Below the pieces are notes generated by a model. It searched no databases. It was given only the letters and a program-made list of their open reading frames with translations, and had not been told where the DNA came from. Shown one piece after another: positions 1-7,312 of a stretch of 19,142 nucleotides of DNA. Numbering within the stretch: position 1 is the stretch's first letter; every line of letters begins with the position of its first letter. The DNA is from JBQKLI01 sp012798975 (GTDB lineage: Bacteria > Bacillota > Clostridia > Tissierellales > Peptoniphilaceae): NCBI RefSeq assembly GCF_052116305.1, contig NZ_JBQKLI010000025.1:1-19142 (forward strand). Direction: 5' to 3'. The translations under genes and the position numbers were made by a program.

Positions 1-5
1 TTCAT
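1..5 (-). CDS. Start of a transposase gene (istA-like), partial
   Basis: Only ATG plus two bases of the next codon are in the window. The call is positional: a GGAGGTGA ribosome binding site stands 9 nt upstream of the ATG, and the end repeats of the insertion sequence stand upstream of that. No protein sequence is available to confirm it. Confidence 0.4.
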
Positions 6-44
6 GTCCTGTAATCACCTCCGTGACTACATTTTAACAAAGTA

Positions 45-111
45 CTTACCTATGTTCTGACACAAACACTTACCTATGTTGTGGTATTAAAGGCTTACCT
101 ATGTTCTGACA
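45..111 (-). repeat. Three tandem terminal repeats, 24-25 bp period
   Basis: The plus-strand core CTTACCTATGTTCTGACA occurs at 45-62 and 94-111. A degenerate copy, CTTACCTATGTTGTGGTA, is at 69-86. Spacing is 24 and 25 bp, about two and a half helical turns. They are best explained as transposase-binding repeats of the insertion sequence end. Confidence 0.8.
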
Positions 112-463
112 CCGGACATCCAATAAACATAAATGCGGTAAAGATTGCCCAAAGTAGCAGATAGAAACCCATACTTGCAGGGTCTGCAGCCTGTACTCCA
201 AAGGGAGCGATCCAGATAAAGATGAGTGACCACCAGAAGAAACCGTAAGCTGTAAATGCAGTAGCTCCAAAAGTGTTGCCGCTTAAGAATTCCATTACCC
301 CTGCAATAATTTGTGCAGCTCCTCCTAAAGCGAAGCCCATAGGCACAATAACTACAGATAGAGGGATAATGTCTGCATTATGAAGGTTTAATAAAACGGT
401 TGTCATGCCAAAGCCGAGTAGCCCTAATGGACTTGGGTTAGCGATTGTTGAATTTGAACTCAT
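112..463 (-). pseudogene. SatP/YaaH-family acetate transporter, cut short by an insertion sequence
   Basis: Members of the AceTr (GPR1/FUN34/YaaH) family are six-helix inner-membrane acetate/succinate-proton carriers, normally about 190-210 residues. The start is ATG at 463-461 behind a GGAGGA site (complement of 468-473). The N-terminus carries the family signature NPSPLGL near residues 10-16, followed by about four to five hydrophobic helices. After residue 117 (FIGCP) the reading frame enters the insertion sequence end and stops within a few codons. The last helix or helices are therefore missing and the product is unlikely to work. The distal half of the gene probably lies on the far side of the insertion sequence, outside the window. 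Family recognition is secure; the exact substrate is inferred. Confidence 0.85.
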
Positions 464-748
464 AGTATCCTCCTAAAGACATAATTTTAACAATGCGCTA
501 TCTATTGTATACTAGAAATCAAAAAGACTTAATGACGTAAAAGAAAAAAGTTATATTTTTATATAAATTCGTACAAAAACATAACTACATGAATAATATT
601 ATAACAAGATGTGGTTTTAATAGTAAGAATTCTTCTACAGTCAAAATCTTTTATCTTAAACTCCTCCAATAAATGAGAGAGCTTTAGCGGCAATGATTTT
701 TTGGATCTTTTATGAAGAATAAAAAAGGTATTTAAGTCCAGAGGGAAT
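464..748. other. Intergenic stretch without a visible gene
   Basis: About 285 bp between the interrupted acetate transporter and the radical SAM gene. It is AT-rich, with no reading frame that has a ribosome binding site. A TACAAT hexamer on the minus strand near 507-512 could be the -10 of the transporter promoter but lacks a clear -35. Confidence 0.4.
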
Positions 749-1669
749 TTATTCTTTATCCCAACGAGCCCATTTTTTTAGTTCACGATGGACGAGGTCT
801 TTTCCGCTGTTTTCTTTTAATGTATCCTGCATTTTTTTCAAGAGCAGTTCCTTGTGTTCTGGAAGTTTTCCTTTAAGGATCAGTGCATTGGTTTTATGAG
901 TGGCATTAAAGATAACTCCAGGACTTTCAATATTCTCCAGCATTAGAATCTCTTCTTCAATGGATTCCTTCGGTGTTAATCGGATGAATTCTTTGCTGCG
1001 AATTTTAGAGATCAATGGTGCATCGGAGAAAGCTATCAAGGTTACGAGGATGATTACATTGGGTCGCAGATCAGAGAGAAGTTTTCCGGTATCCATGGCA
1101 TGGACCTTTGAATATTCTTTTCCCCCAAGCCCCAACATTACATAAACAGAGTAGTTGACTTCAATTTCTTCCAGAGATTTCAGAGCCGATTTCTGTTCTG
1201 CTGCAGTTTCTCCTTTGTTATGAAAACGAAGGACTTCATCGTTGCCGGATTCCAGTCCGATGGATAACTCGTCCAACCCAGCCTCTTTGAGGAGAAGAAG
1301 TTCTTCTTTGCTTTTCCTGAGGATATCATCTGCTCTTGCGAAAGCACTGATGTATTTGATGTAGGGGAAGGCATTGCGAATGCGCTCACAGATAGCCAGC
1401 AGCTGTTCTGTTGGCAGACAAAAAGGATTGCCACCCATCATGAGGGCTTTTTTCGGTTTAACTCGAATAGGTTCATAATACTCTTTCAGTTGTACAATAC
1501 TTCTTTGGATCTCTTCCATGGATAAGGGTCGAAATAAGTTCGTATGATTCAGGTCGCAATAGAGACAACGGTTCCATGAGCAGCCCACGGTGACAGGCAC
1601 AGAAATAGCAGCCCCTTGAGTCATGGGTACATAATAGTATTTGCCATACATTTCATAGATATCTCTCAT
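749..1669 (-). CDS. Radical SAM protein, CX4CX2C type
   Basis: The start chosen is ATG at 1669, giving 306 residues, because a GAGGTGG ribosome binding site (complement of 1674-1680) sits just upstream. An upstream in-frame Met at 1738 would run through the promoter and has no such site. Near residues 29-37 is CSWNRCLYC, a CX4CX2C iron-sulfur motif in place of the textbook CX3CX2C. This spacing is usual in a HemN/Elp3-like subfamily with GCS-NKC-FC motifs, so it should still bind a 4Fe-4S cluster and cleave S-adenosylmethionine. A GGNPFCLPTEQL segment and a GLESGNDEVLRFHNKG segment match the SAM-binding core. No B12 or SPASM domain is evident. The substrate is unknown. The gene stands alone, after the frl terminator, with its own extended -10 promoter. 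Confidence 0.8.
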   Translation of the reverse strand: MRDIYEMYGKYYYVPMTQGAAISVPVTVGCSWNRCLYCDLNHTNLFRPLSMEEIQRSIVQLKEYYEPIRVKPKKALMMGGNPFCLPTEQLLAICERIRNAFPYIKYISAFARADDILRKSKEELLLLKEAGLDELSIGLESGNDEVLRFHNKGETAAEQKSALKSLEEIEVNYSVYVMLGLGGKEYSKVHAMDTGKLLSDLRPNVIILVTLIAFSDAPLISKIRSKEFIRLTPKESIEEEILMLENIESPGVIFNATHKTNALILKGKLPEHKELLLKKMQDTLKENSGKDLVHRELKKWARWDKE

Positions 1670-1697
1670 ATTGCCACCTCTCTTTTGTTTTGTAAAG

Positions 1698-1706
1698 ATT
1701 ATATCA
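1698..1706 (-). promoter_or_regulatory. Extended -10 promoter of the radical SAM gene
   Basis: The minus strand reads TGATATAAT (complement of 1698-1706), a consensus TATAAT with an upstream TGn. It lies about 30 nt before the chosen start. No good -35 box is present at 17 bp, as is common for extended -10 promoters. Confidence 0.5.
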
Positions 1707-1726
1707 TATTGCAAATCAGGGAAAGG

Positions 1727-1767
1727 AAAAAGGTACATTTGCTAAATTAAGCAGAGGTACCTTTTTT
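1727..1767 (-). terminator. Rho-independent terminator of the frl operon
   Basis: Read on the minus strand, the arms AAAAAGGTAC and GTACCTTTTT form a stem with an inner TGCT/AGCA pairing and end in a T run, starting about 9 nt after the frlD stop. It separates the frl operon from the radical SAM gene. The symmetry would allow activity in both directions. Confidence 0.7.
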
Positions 1768-1775
1768 AAATCTTA

Positions 1776-2564
1776 TTACCAAGATCCGCAATATTTTAAA
1801 GTGACAGCAGAAGATTCGGCGCCTGATTTCATGGAGCCTTCGATATTTTTCTCTTTTAAATATTCGCATAGAAAGCCTGCGATATAGCTGTCGCCAGCTC
1901 CCATGGTATCGGCTACTTCTACTGAAATAATTCCTTGATGAAAATAAATTTCGCCATTATATGCAAGGGAGCCTTTTTCTCCTCTTGTGGCGATTACGAC
2001 ATCAGGACCTTTGGAATGGATTTCTCTCATCTTTTTTTTCAATTCTTCTTCAGAACTTTCGTCATCGGAAAAGAAAAATAGATCGACCCATGGAATGGCG
2101 ATTTTTGTGATCTTATCTTCGGGGCGATCGGTACTGTCAAAAGCTGTAAGAATCCCTGTAGACTTGATCTTTTCCAGATACTCTTCACAATGGCCCCAGA
2201 GTCCTGTTACGGCAACGTCGTGGGTGAGGATAAAATTGATATCTTCATTAGTTAAGGAAAAGGACTCCATCACACCTTCTTCATAGTCACCGAATACTCG
2301 GTCGCTATTTTCTATAGTGACATAACTAATCGCCGTTTTTCCTTCTATCTGTTTTAGATGAGAAAGGTCAACACCTTTTGAAGCAATCTGATTTTTCATT
2401 GCTTCTCCGAAGCGATCGGTGCCAACGGCACCTATATAAGAAGATTCGTGGCCTAATCGTTTGCAATATACGGCTACATTTAATGGATTACCTCCGAAGA
2501 AATATTCATCGGATTCCGTATAATAATCTACACAATTATCACCAAAACATGCAATTTTATACAT
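1776..2564 (-). CDS. frlD: Fructoselysine 6-kinase
   Basis: PfkB/ribokinase-family cytoplasmic kinase, 262 residues, the same size as E. coli FrlD (about 261). It phosphorylates fructoselysine at C6 with ATP to make the substrate of FrlB. From memory of E. coli FrlD the match runs the whole length: GDNCVD at the N-terminus, GGN-NVAVYC at 24-34, SDRVFGDYEEGVM, a WGH segment, LTAFD, and a C-terminal DTMGAGDS at 219-226 with the presumed catalytic base Asp225 and the anion hole. The start is ATG at 2564 behind GGAGGT (complement of 2571-2576). It is the last gene of the operon, 25 nt after the frlC stop, and a terminator follows. No damage is seen in this gene. Confidence 0.93.
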   Translation of the reverse strand: MYKIACFGDNCVDYYTESDEYFFGGNPLNVAVYCKRLGHESSYIGAVGTDRFGEAMKNQIASKGVDLSHLKQIEGKTAISYVTIENSDRVFGDYEEGVMESFSLTNEDINFILTHDVAVTGLWGHCEEYLEKIKSTGILTAFDSTDRPEDKITKIAIPWVDLFFFSDDESSEEELKKKMREIHSKGPDVVIATRGEKGSLAYNGEIYFHQGIISVEVADTMGAGDSYIAGFLCEYLKEKNIEGSMKSGAESSAVTLKYCGSW

Positions 2565-2589
2565 AAAAACACCTCCTTAAACATAAATT

Positions 2590-3402
2590 TTACGGATGAC
2601 GAATATTCTCTATGGATTTTTTAAAGGCAGAAAAAGGGTCCTCCATATAATGGGTTACTAATTCTATGGTTGCCCTACCTTTATATTCTTTTTCTTTCAG
2701 AGTGGATAGGATTTTTTTCGTGTCTAAAAGGCCTTCTCCTGGGATATAATGAGTATCTGTTTTACCATCGTAATCCACTAAGTGCAGATGTCCCATTTTT
2801 TCTCCCAATGTGTCAAGATATTCTTCTATGGATTCCCCTTGGGAATAGGATGCAACGAGATCGCACATTCCTAAAAGATGATCAGATGAAATCTTATCCA
2901 GTACTTTTTCTAATTCAAAGAGTTTTGTACATGTGTTGGATTCGTAAGGAGTTAGAGTTTCTAATAGTAGAATAATATCTTCTTCTTCCGCTTTTGCTAC
3001 GAGAACTTTCAGGAACTTTATTAATTTTTCCATACGTTCATTTTTCTTTAAATCTTCTTCTCCATAACCTACAGAAAGTAGCATATATTCAGAGCCTAAT
3101 TTTCGAGTCGTTTCAATAGCTTAAAAAAAGTAATCGGTAATTCTCTTCATTTGATTACTGTCGGCGAGCATATAATTATAGGGATAGCCATTGTGTTCTG
3201 GTGTGTAGATAGGGATGGGAAGATTGTATTTACGGCTAAGGGACAAGATTTCCTGTATTCTATCTTCGTCCATATCGAAAGGATAGGCGTGGGGGAAACC
3301 TCCCCATAACTCGATAAAATCATAATCGAGAGCCTTCGCATCGCGGAAGGCTCGCTCTAGATTTAAATATTGGTATCCGCTTGTAAATAATCCTATTTCC
3401 AT
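2590..3402 (-). pseudogene. frlC: Fructoselysine 3-epimerase, interrupted by an in-frame stop
   Basis: FrlC is a TIM-barrel sugar-phosphate-isomerase/epimerase that interconverts fructoselysine and psicoselysine. The N-terminal part (93 residues from ATG 3402) has GLFTSGYQ, ERAFRDA, ELWGGFPHA and TPEHNGYPYN. The C-terminal part has ETLTPYESN, GHLHLVDYDGKTDTHYIPGEG and TIELVTHYM. All are strongly like E. coli FrlC (about 276 residues). The two parts are in the same frame, separated only by a TAA at 3123-3121 after a T7 run. Aligned to E. coli FrlC as I recall it, no residue is gained or lost and TAA falls opposite a Leu, so TTA to TAA is a simple explanation. Total length with the stop is 270 codons. 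The next in-frame ATG at 3084 has no convincing ribosome binding site. The start lies 1 nt after the frlB stop, implying translational coupling. It could be a genuine nonsense mutation or a sequence error. Confidence 0.85.
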
Positions 3403-3403
3403 C

Positions 3404-4399
3404 TTAATAGTCCATTTTACGATAGTAGCGTCGTGTATCTAAATCCATGCCGGTTAATTGTTCTATGGCAATATCGATACGATTGGTCACAGCATGTACG
3501 AGAAGGTGAGAGATATAGCCTCTATATTTTTCAGAAATGCCTTCGGCTTTAATATCTTTGGAGTCAATAATTTCGTGATTTTTATTCACTTTTTCTAAGA
3601 AACGAATGACTCTAATGGCTACTTCTCTTTGACTATCTTCTCCCACAAATACTGTAATAGGTGTATCTTCATAAATAATTTCCAACATTCCGTGGAAGAC
3701 TTCACCTGCGTGGATAGATTTTGTTCTTATATGATGCATCTCTTCCCAATAGCACATAGCATAGGAATAAGTGGCACCGTAGATTGCACCGGCTCCTATA
3801 AAATAATGTATATCATCATGGGCGTGACGCTTCGCATAAGCTAAAGCATATTCATCAGCGTTTTTCTCAGCTTCTGCTATAACTTTTGGGAAATGTGCAT
3901 CCATTTCAGAATAAAAATCATCATATTCATCAAAACATCCTTCATGATACATCAGCCTGTCTGCAACCATAAAGAATTTCAGCTGTTCATTTTTCGGTGT
4001 AGTTAGACAGATATCTGCAATCTCTGAGAGGGGAGTATCTAAAGTATCTACAAAACCTAATATTGTAGCTCCTGTTTTTTTGATGATTTCTAAGGCTTTC
4101 ACCATTTCTGATGTAGTACCCGTCACGGAAGAAAATATGACTAATGTTTTATCGTGGATACGTTTATTACCAGTGTGAATATACTCTGTTGCGTTCTCTA
4201 CAAAGATCTCCATAGAGGATTTTTCTTTCATATGGACATAAGCTTGAAGCCCACTAGCCCAAGTTCCGCCGATACCTAACCAGCATATTCTATTTATGCC
4301 TTTCGCCCAGATATCGTCAATTGCATTTTCAATAGAAGGACGTAGAGCTAGTCCTTTTTCCGCTAATTCGATTACTTCTGTTTCATTAAATTTATGCAT
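3404..4399 (-). CDS. frlB: Fructoselysine-6-phosphate deglycase (SIS domain)
   Basis: Cytoplasmic SIS-fold enzyme that cleaves fructoselysine 6-phosphate to lysine and glucose 6-phosphate. The start is placed at ATG 4399 (331 residues; E. coli FrlB about 340) because AAGGAG (complement of 4405-4410) precedes it. A longer reading from 4471 would add an unlikely 24-residue leader across the promoter. Visible features are a first SIS domain (WLGIGGTWAS, then FSSVTGTTSEMVKALE), a second with the FrlB-type segment HAGEVFHGMLEI containing the presumed catalytic Glu and His, and a C-terminus DTRRYYRKMDY like that of the E. coli enzyme. Synteny with frlC and frlD supports the call over other AgaS/GlmS-like SIS proteins. 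The substrate could also be another Amadori product, for example of a different amino acid. Confidence 0.85.
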   Translation of the reverse strand: MHKFNETEVIELAEKGLALRPSIENAIDDIWAKGINRICWLGIGGTWASGLQAYVHMKEKSSMEIFVENATEYIHTGNKRIHDKTLVIFSSVTGTTSEMVKALEIIKKTGATILGFVDTLDTPLSEIADICLTTPKNEQLKFFMVADRLMYHEGCFDEYDDFYSEMDAHFPKVIAEAEKNADEYALAYAKRHAHDDIHYFIGAGAIYGATYSYAMCYWEEMHHIRTKSIHAGEVFHGMLEIIYEDTPITVFVGEDSQREVAIRVIRFLEKVNKNHEIIDSKDIKAEGISEKYRGYISHLLVHAVTNRIDIAIEQLTGMDLDTRRYYRKMDY

Positions 4400-4439
4400 T
4401 TTAACTCCTTCATTGTATGGATTTAAATTTCTTATTTTC

Positions 4440-4445
4440 ATTATA
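4440..4445 (-). promoter_or_regulatory. Possible internal promoter (-10) before frlB
   Basis: TATAAT on the minus strand lies 41 nt upstream of the frlB start and just past the hairpin that follows the receptor gene. No clear -35 box is seen. If real, frlBCD would have some transcription independent of the transporter. Confidence 0.3.
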
Positions 4446-4480
4446 GTCCTAGATAGAATAAAATAAAGCATTATGAATAG

Positions 4481-4509
4481 AAAATCGCCTCATGTGTTGA
4501 GGCGATTTT
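4481..4509 (-). terminator. Hairpin terminator after the receptor gene
   Basis: A perfect 12-bp stem (AAAATCGCCTCA, with TGAGGCGATTTT opposite) and a 5-nt loop start 11 nt after the receptor stop codon. T runs flank it on both strands. Between transporter and enzyme genes it may act as a partial terminator that sets a higher level for the receptor/transporter, or it may protect the upstream mRNA end. Confidence 0.75.
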
Positions 4510-4519
4510 AAATTTTCTA

Positions 4520-5572
4520 TTACTCTACTTTCAATTTTTGATAATAAGAGTCGTAAATTTTGATGGATTCTCCAACATCTTCTTGGAAGAAGATGTTTTC
4601 TTTATAATCAAAATCGAAGGCAGGATTGTTTTTATATTTGTCCGATGCTTTTTCTATAGCCGCATCATTAGGGCAAGAATATGGATAAGATTCTAAGTTT
4701 TTCGCCATTACATCAGCATCTAAAATATAATCTAAGAATTTATAAGCCATATCTTGGCTCTTTGCCCCTTTAGGGATTACATATAGGTCAATTCCTAATT
4801 GTACTTTATCTTCAGTAAATGGAGCAATTCTTAAAGTGTTATTGCCGCTTTTTTCCATTTCTTCCATAGCCCAAGCTGCATTACCGTCAAAAGAGAGCAT
4901 AGTAGAAGCAACTCCACTTACGATATTTTCTTGTGTATTTCCATAAGAAACTACATTTTCATTGTATTTTACTAGCCATTCGTAAGCTTCTGCAATTTCT
5001 GTTTCAGAAGTAGAGTTTGGATCGTATCCCAATGCGATTAAAGCGATAGGGAAAAGGTTCCTTGCACTGTCAACAGAGGAGATTTGACCTTTTAATTCTG
5101 GTCTTAATAAATCATTGTAACTAGTGATATCAAAGGGTACTTTTTCCGTATCATAGACTACATAAATATAGTTCATTAGATATGGAACACAATATTCTCT
5201 TATCCCTTCATACCAATAAGTGGTATTCAAATTTTTAGAGTTTGGTAGTTTACTATGATCTAATTTTTCTAAGAAATCTCCCTCGATCAAAGATTTCATA
5301 TAGGCATCGGATGTAAGGATAAGGTCAAATTCTTCCCCTCCTCCTGCAGTAAGCTTATTGACTGCATCGGCATTATCCGACATATAAGTGAAGTTCAGTT
5401 TTACATTATTATCTTTCTCAAAAGTACTTACCAGCTCCTCCGATATGTAGTCTCCCCACATCATAATGTTTAGATTAGTGGTTTCGCCTCCACCTTCTGT
5501 TTTCTCGCCTCCGCAGGCAGTCAGTCCTAGAGTCATCATGATAACTAGGCCTAGAGTTAATAATTTTTTCAT
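4520..5572 (-). CDS. PotD-type ABC substrate-binding lipoprotein
   Basis: Extracytoplasmic receptor of the spermidine/putrescine type, 350 residues. A lipoprotein signal peptide with the lipobox LTAC puts the modified Cys at residue 20. The MWGDYISEELVSTFEKD, YDLILTSD-like and WGYEG-type (here TYWYEGIREYCVPY) segments are typical of PotD/PotF proteins. GGAGGA stands upstream of ATG 5572. The genomic setting (frl enzymes directly downstream) suggests that the ligand is fructoselysine or a related Amadori compound, not a polyamine; this is inference. The aspartate and glutamate contacts that define polyamine binding could not be placed with confidence by eye. Confidence 0.85.
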   Translation of the reverse strand: MKKLLTLGLVIMMTLGLTACGGEKTEGGGETTNLNIMMWGDYISEELVSTFEKDNNVKLNFTYMSDNADAVNKLTAGGGEEFDLILTSDAYMKSLIEGDFLEKLDHSKLPNSKNLNTTYWYEGIREYCVPYLMNYIYVVYDTEKVPFDITSYNDLLRPELKGQISSVDSARNLFPIALIALGYDPNSTSETEIAEAYEWLVKYNENVVSYGNTQENIVSGVASTMLSFDGNAAWAMEEMEKSGNNTLRIAPFTEDKVQLGIDLYVIPKGAKSQDMAYKFLDYILDADVMAKNLESYPYSCPNDAAIEKASDKYKNNPAFDFDYKENIFFQEDVGESIKIYDSYYQKLKVE

Positions 5573-5624
5573 GTCTTCCTCCTTAGTTTTTTTCTATATT
5601 CAAACGCATTAAAGCGAATGCTTT

Positions 5625-6452
5625 CTATAGTTGATTTCTCTTATGTTTCACATACTTGCTGAAGCCATCTTGTATTAAAATGCTTAATACCATAACGACG
5701 ATCATCACAGTAGTTAAAGCATTTACATCCCCTGAAAGTCCTGTACGGTTAAGGGAGAGAATCAAAACAGGCAAGGTAGACTGTGTGGCTCCTGCCAGCA
5801 TATTCGACATGACGACATCGTCAATGGATAAGGTAAAACTTAAAAATGTTGCTGAAATAATTCCAGGCAGGATACTTGGGATGGTTACTTTGAAAAAAGT
5901 TTGCATCCTATTTGCTCCTAAATCCATAGAAGCTTCTTCCAAGGTTTCATTATCACCGGAAATTCTGCCTTTTATGGTGACGATGGAATAAGGAATGCAA
6001 AAGATGCAGTGGCCTATCAAAATCGTAATCATCCCTAATTTTATTCCTAAAGTGATAAATATGATTAATATGGATACAGCCAGTACGATTTCTGGAACAA
6101 TAATTGGTATAAAAATCATACTGTTGATAAATTTTTTTCCTCTAAATTCAAATTTCTTTAATCCTAAAGCGCCAAGGACTCCGATGGTTACACTTATCAC
6201 GGTAGCTAAAACGGCTATAAGCAAAGAATAGAATAATGCATCCCACAGGGTAGTATTTTCAAATGAAAAAAGTTTAGCGTACCAAGAAGTGGTAAATCCC
6301 TGCCAAGAGATATTTCGTCTTGCATCGTTGAAAGAAAAGGCAATCATTACGACTACAGGGATATAAAAAATCGTATAGATGATGGAAGCATTGAGTGCGC
6401 CAAGGATACTATTTCGTTTTTGTTTACGTTGTTTTCTACTCCTTTTGTTCAT
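5625..6452 (-). CDS. PotC-type ABC permease
   Basis: Inner-membrane component of a spermidine/putrescine-type importer, 275 residues with about six hydrophobic segments. The cytoplasmic EAA loop is EEASMDLGANRMQTFFKVTI near residues 175-195, which docks with the ATPase. The start ATG at 6452 overlaps the upstream permease stop by one base (TAATG), behind a GGAGGT site (complement of 6460-6465), so the two permeases are translationally coupled. The basic N-terminus (NKRSRKQRKQKR) fits a positive-inside cytoplasmic end. The substrate is inferred from the operon to be an Amadori product. Confidence 0.87.
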   Translation of the reverse strand: MNKRSRKQRKQKRNSILGALNASIIYTIFYIPVVVMIAFSFNDARRNISWQGFTTSWYAKLFSFENTTLWDALFYSLLIAVLATVISVTIGVLGALGLKKFEFRGKKFINSMIFIPIIVPEIVLAVSILIIFITLGIKLGMITILIGHCIFCIPYSIVTIKGRISGDNETLEEASMDLGANRMQTFFKVTIPSILPGIISATFLSFTLSIDDVVMSNMLAGATQSTLPVLILSLNRTGLSGDVNALTTVMIVVMVLSILIQDGFSKYVKHKRNQL

Positions 6453-7309
6453 TATAAGACCTCCATATCTTCCACTTTAGCCACTCTTGAGTAGATAAAA
6501 AGAATTAAAGCAGTAATGATCATAAGCAATACACTTAAGGCAGCTCCTAAAGGCCAGTTCCTTATGGAACAGAATTGATTCTTTATGATATTACCGATAT
6601 ACATTACTTTACCGCCTCCCAGTATGTCCGTAACGGTATAAATACCTAGGGAAGGAATAAAGGTTAATACAATGGCAGAAACGATCCCTGGTAAAGTAAG
6701 GGGAAGGGTAACTTTAAAAAAAGTGGATAAAGGATTGGCGCCTAAATCATAAGATGCTTCTAATAAGGAACCTTCTAGTTTCTCTATAGATGAATACATG
6801 GGCAGTACTGCAAAAGGCAGCATGCTGATGAATAATCCCAGACCCACAAGCCAGTCTGTATAAAGGAACATCACGGGTTTGTCTACAACATTTAGAATAT
6901 TTACTAAGATATGATTTACAGGTCCGTTTGTTTGGAAGAATAACATGATGGAGTTCAGTCTTATCATTCCATTTGTCCAAAAAGGGATCATCAAAAGCAA
7001 AATCAGCTTTGATGCTATTTCGGGAGGTTTCCGTGCAATAAAATAGGCAAAGGGATAGCCGAATACAAGACAAAGGATAGTGGTTAAGGTGGCAACTTTA
7101 AAACTTTTCATAATAACATTCCAATAGACAGGATCTCTCAAAGAAGCATAGCTCTCTAGGGTAGGTTCATAGACTATGCCGCCAAAAGTGCCTCGAGTCA
7201 TAAAACTTACTATTATGATAAAGATAAGAGGTATTGTTACGAATAAGATCATACTGAGTGATACCGGCATAACTTGGACTAAAAAGGGGAGACGATTTTT
7301 CTTTTCCAT
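6452..7309 (-). CDS. PotB-type ABC permease
   Basis: First inner-membrane subunit of the same importer, 285 residues and about six transmembrane segments. The EAA motif LEASYDLGANPLSTFFKVTLP is near residues 185-205. The start at ATG 7309 lies 3 nt after the ATPase stop, which itself supplies an AAGGA site, so translation should be coupled to that gene. This matters because the ATPase gene is frameshifted; polarity could reduce this product unless reinitiation happens. PotB and PotC normally form a heterodimer. Confidence 0.87.
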   Translation of the reverse strand: MEKKNRLPFLVQVMPVSLSMILFVTIPLIFIIIVSFMTRGTFGGIVYEPTLESYASLRDPVYWNVIMKSFKVATLTTILCLVFGYPFAYFIARKPPEIASKLILLLMIPFWTNGMIRLNSIMLFFQTNGPVNHILVNILNVVDKPVMFLYTDWLVGLGLFISMLPFAVLPMYSSIEKLEGSLLEASYDLGANPLSTFFKVTLPLTLPGIVSAIVLTFIPSLGIYTVTDILGGGKVMYIGNIIKNQFCSIRNWPLGAALSVLLMIITALILFIYSRVAKVEDMEVL

Positions 7310-7312
7310 TCC

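Larger units (their letters stand above)
1..111 (-). mobile_element. Left end of an IS21-type insertion sequence
   Basis: Read on the minus strand, the element begins with TGTCAGAACATAGGTAAG at 111-94, directly after the interrupted acetate-transporter gene. Related copies follow at 86-69 (imperfect) and 62-45 (identical core), at 24-25 bp intervals. Multiple tandem copies of the terminal repeat and a 5'-TG end are known traits of the IS21 family, where IstA binds them. A GGAGGTGA ribosome binding site (complement of 15-22) and an ATG at 5-3 follow at the place where istA would start. The rest of the element lies outside the window, so the family call rests on end structure and not on a transposase sequence. 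The target duplication cannot be checked here. Confidence 0.7.

Noticed and set aside
1029..1600. CX4CX2C motif as a broken radical SAM site
   Set aside because: This spacing is usual in a known radical SAM subfamily with GCS-NKC-FC motifs, so it is not evidence of damage.
1670..1738. Longer N-terminus for the radical SAM protein from the Met at 1738
   Set aside because: The extra 23 codons cover the extended -10 promoter and ribosome binding site used by the start at 1669.
3121..3132. Programmed frameshift at the T7 run in frlC
   Set aside because: The two halves are already in the same frame, so slippage would break rather than restore the protein.
3147..3341. Overlapping minus-strand frame within frlC
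   Set aside because: Out-of-frame shadow of the epimerase N-terminus, which has clear FrlC similarity.
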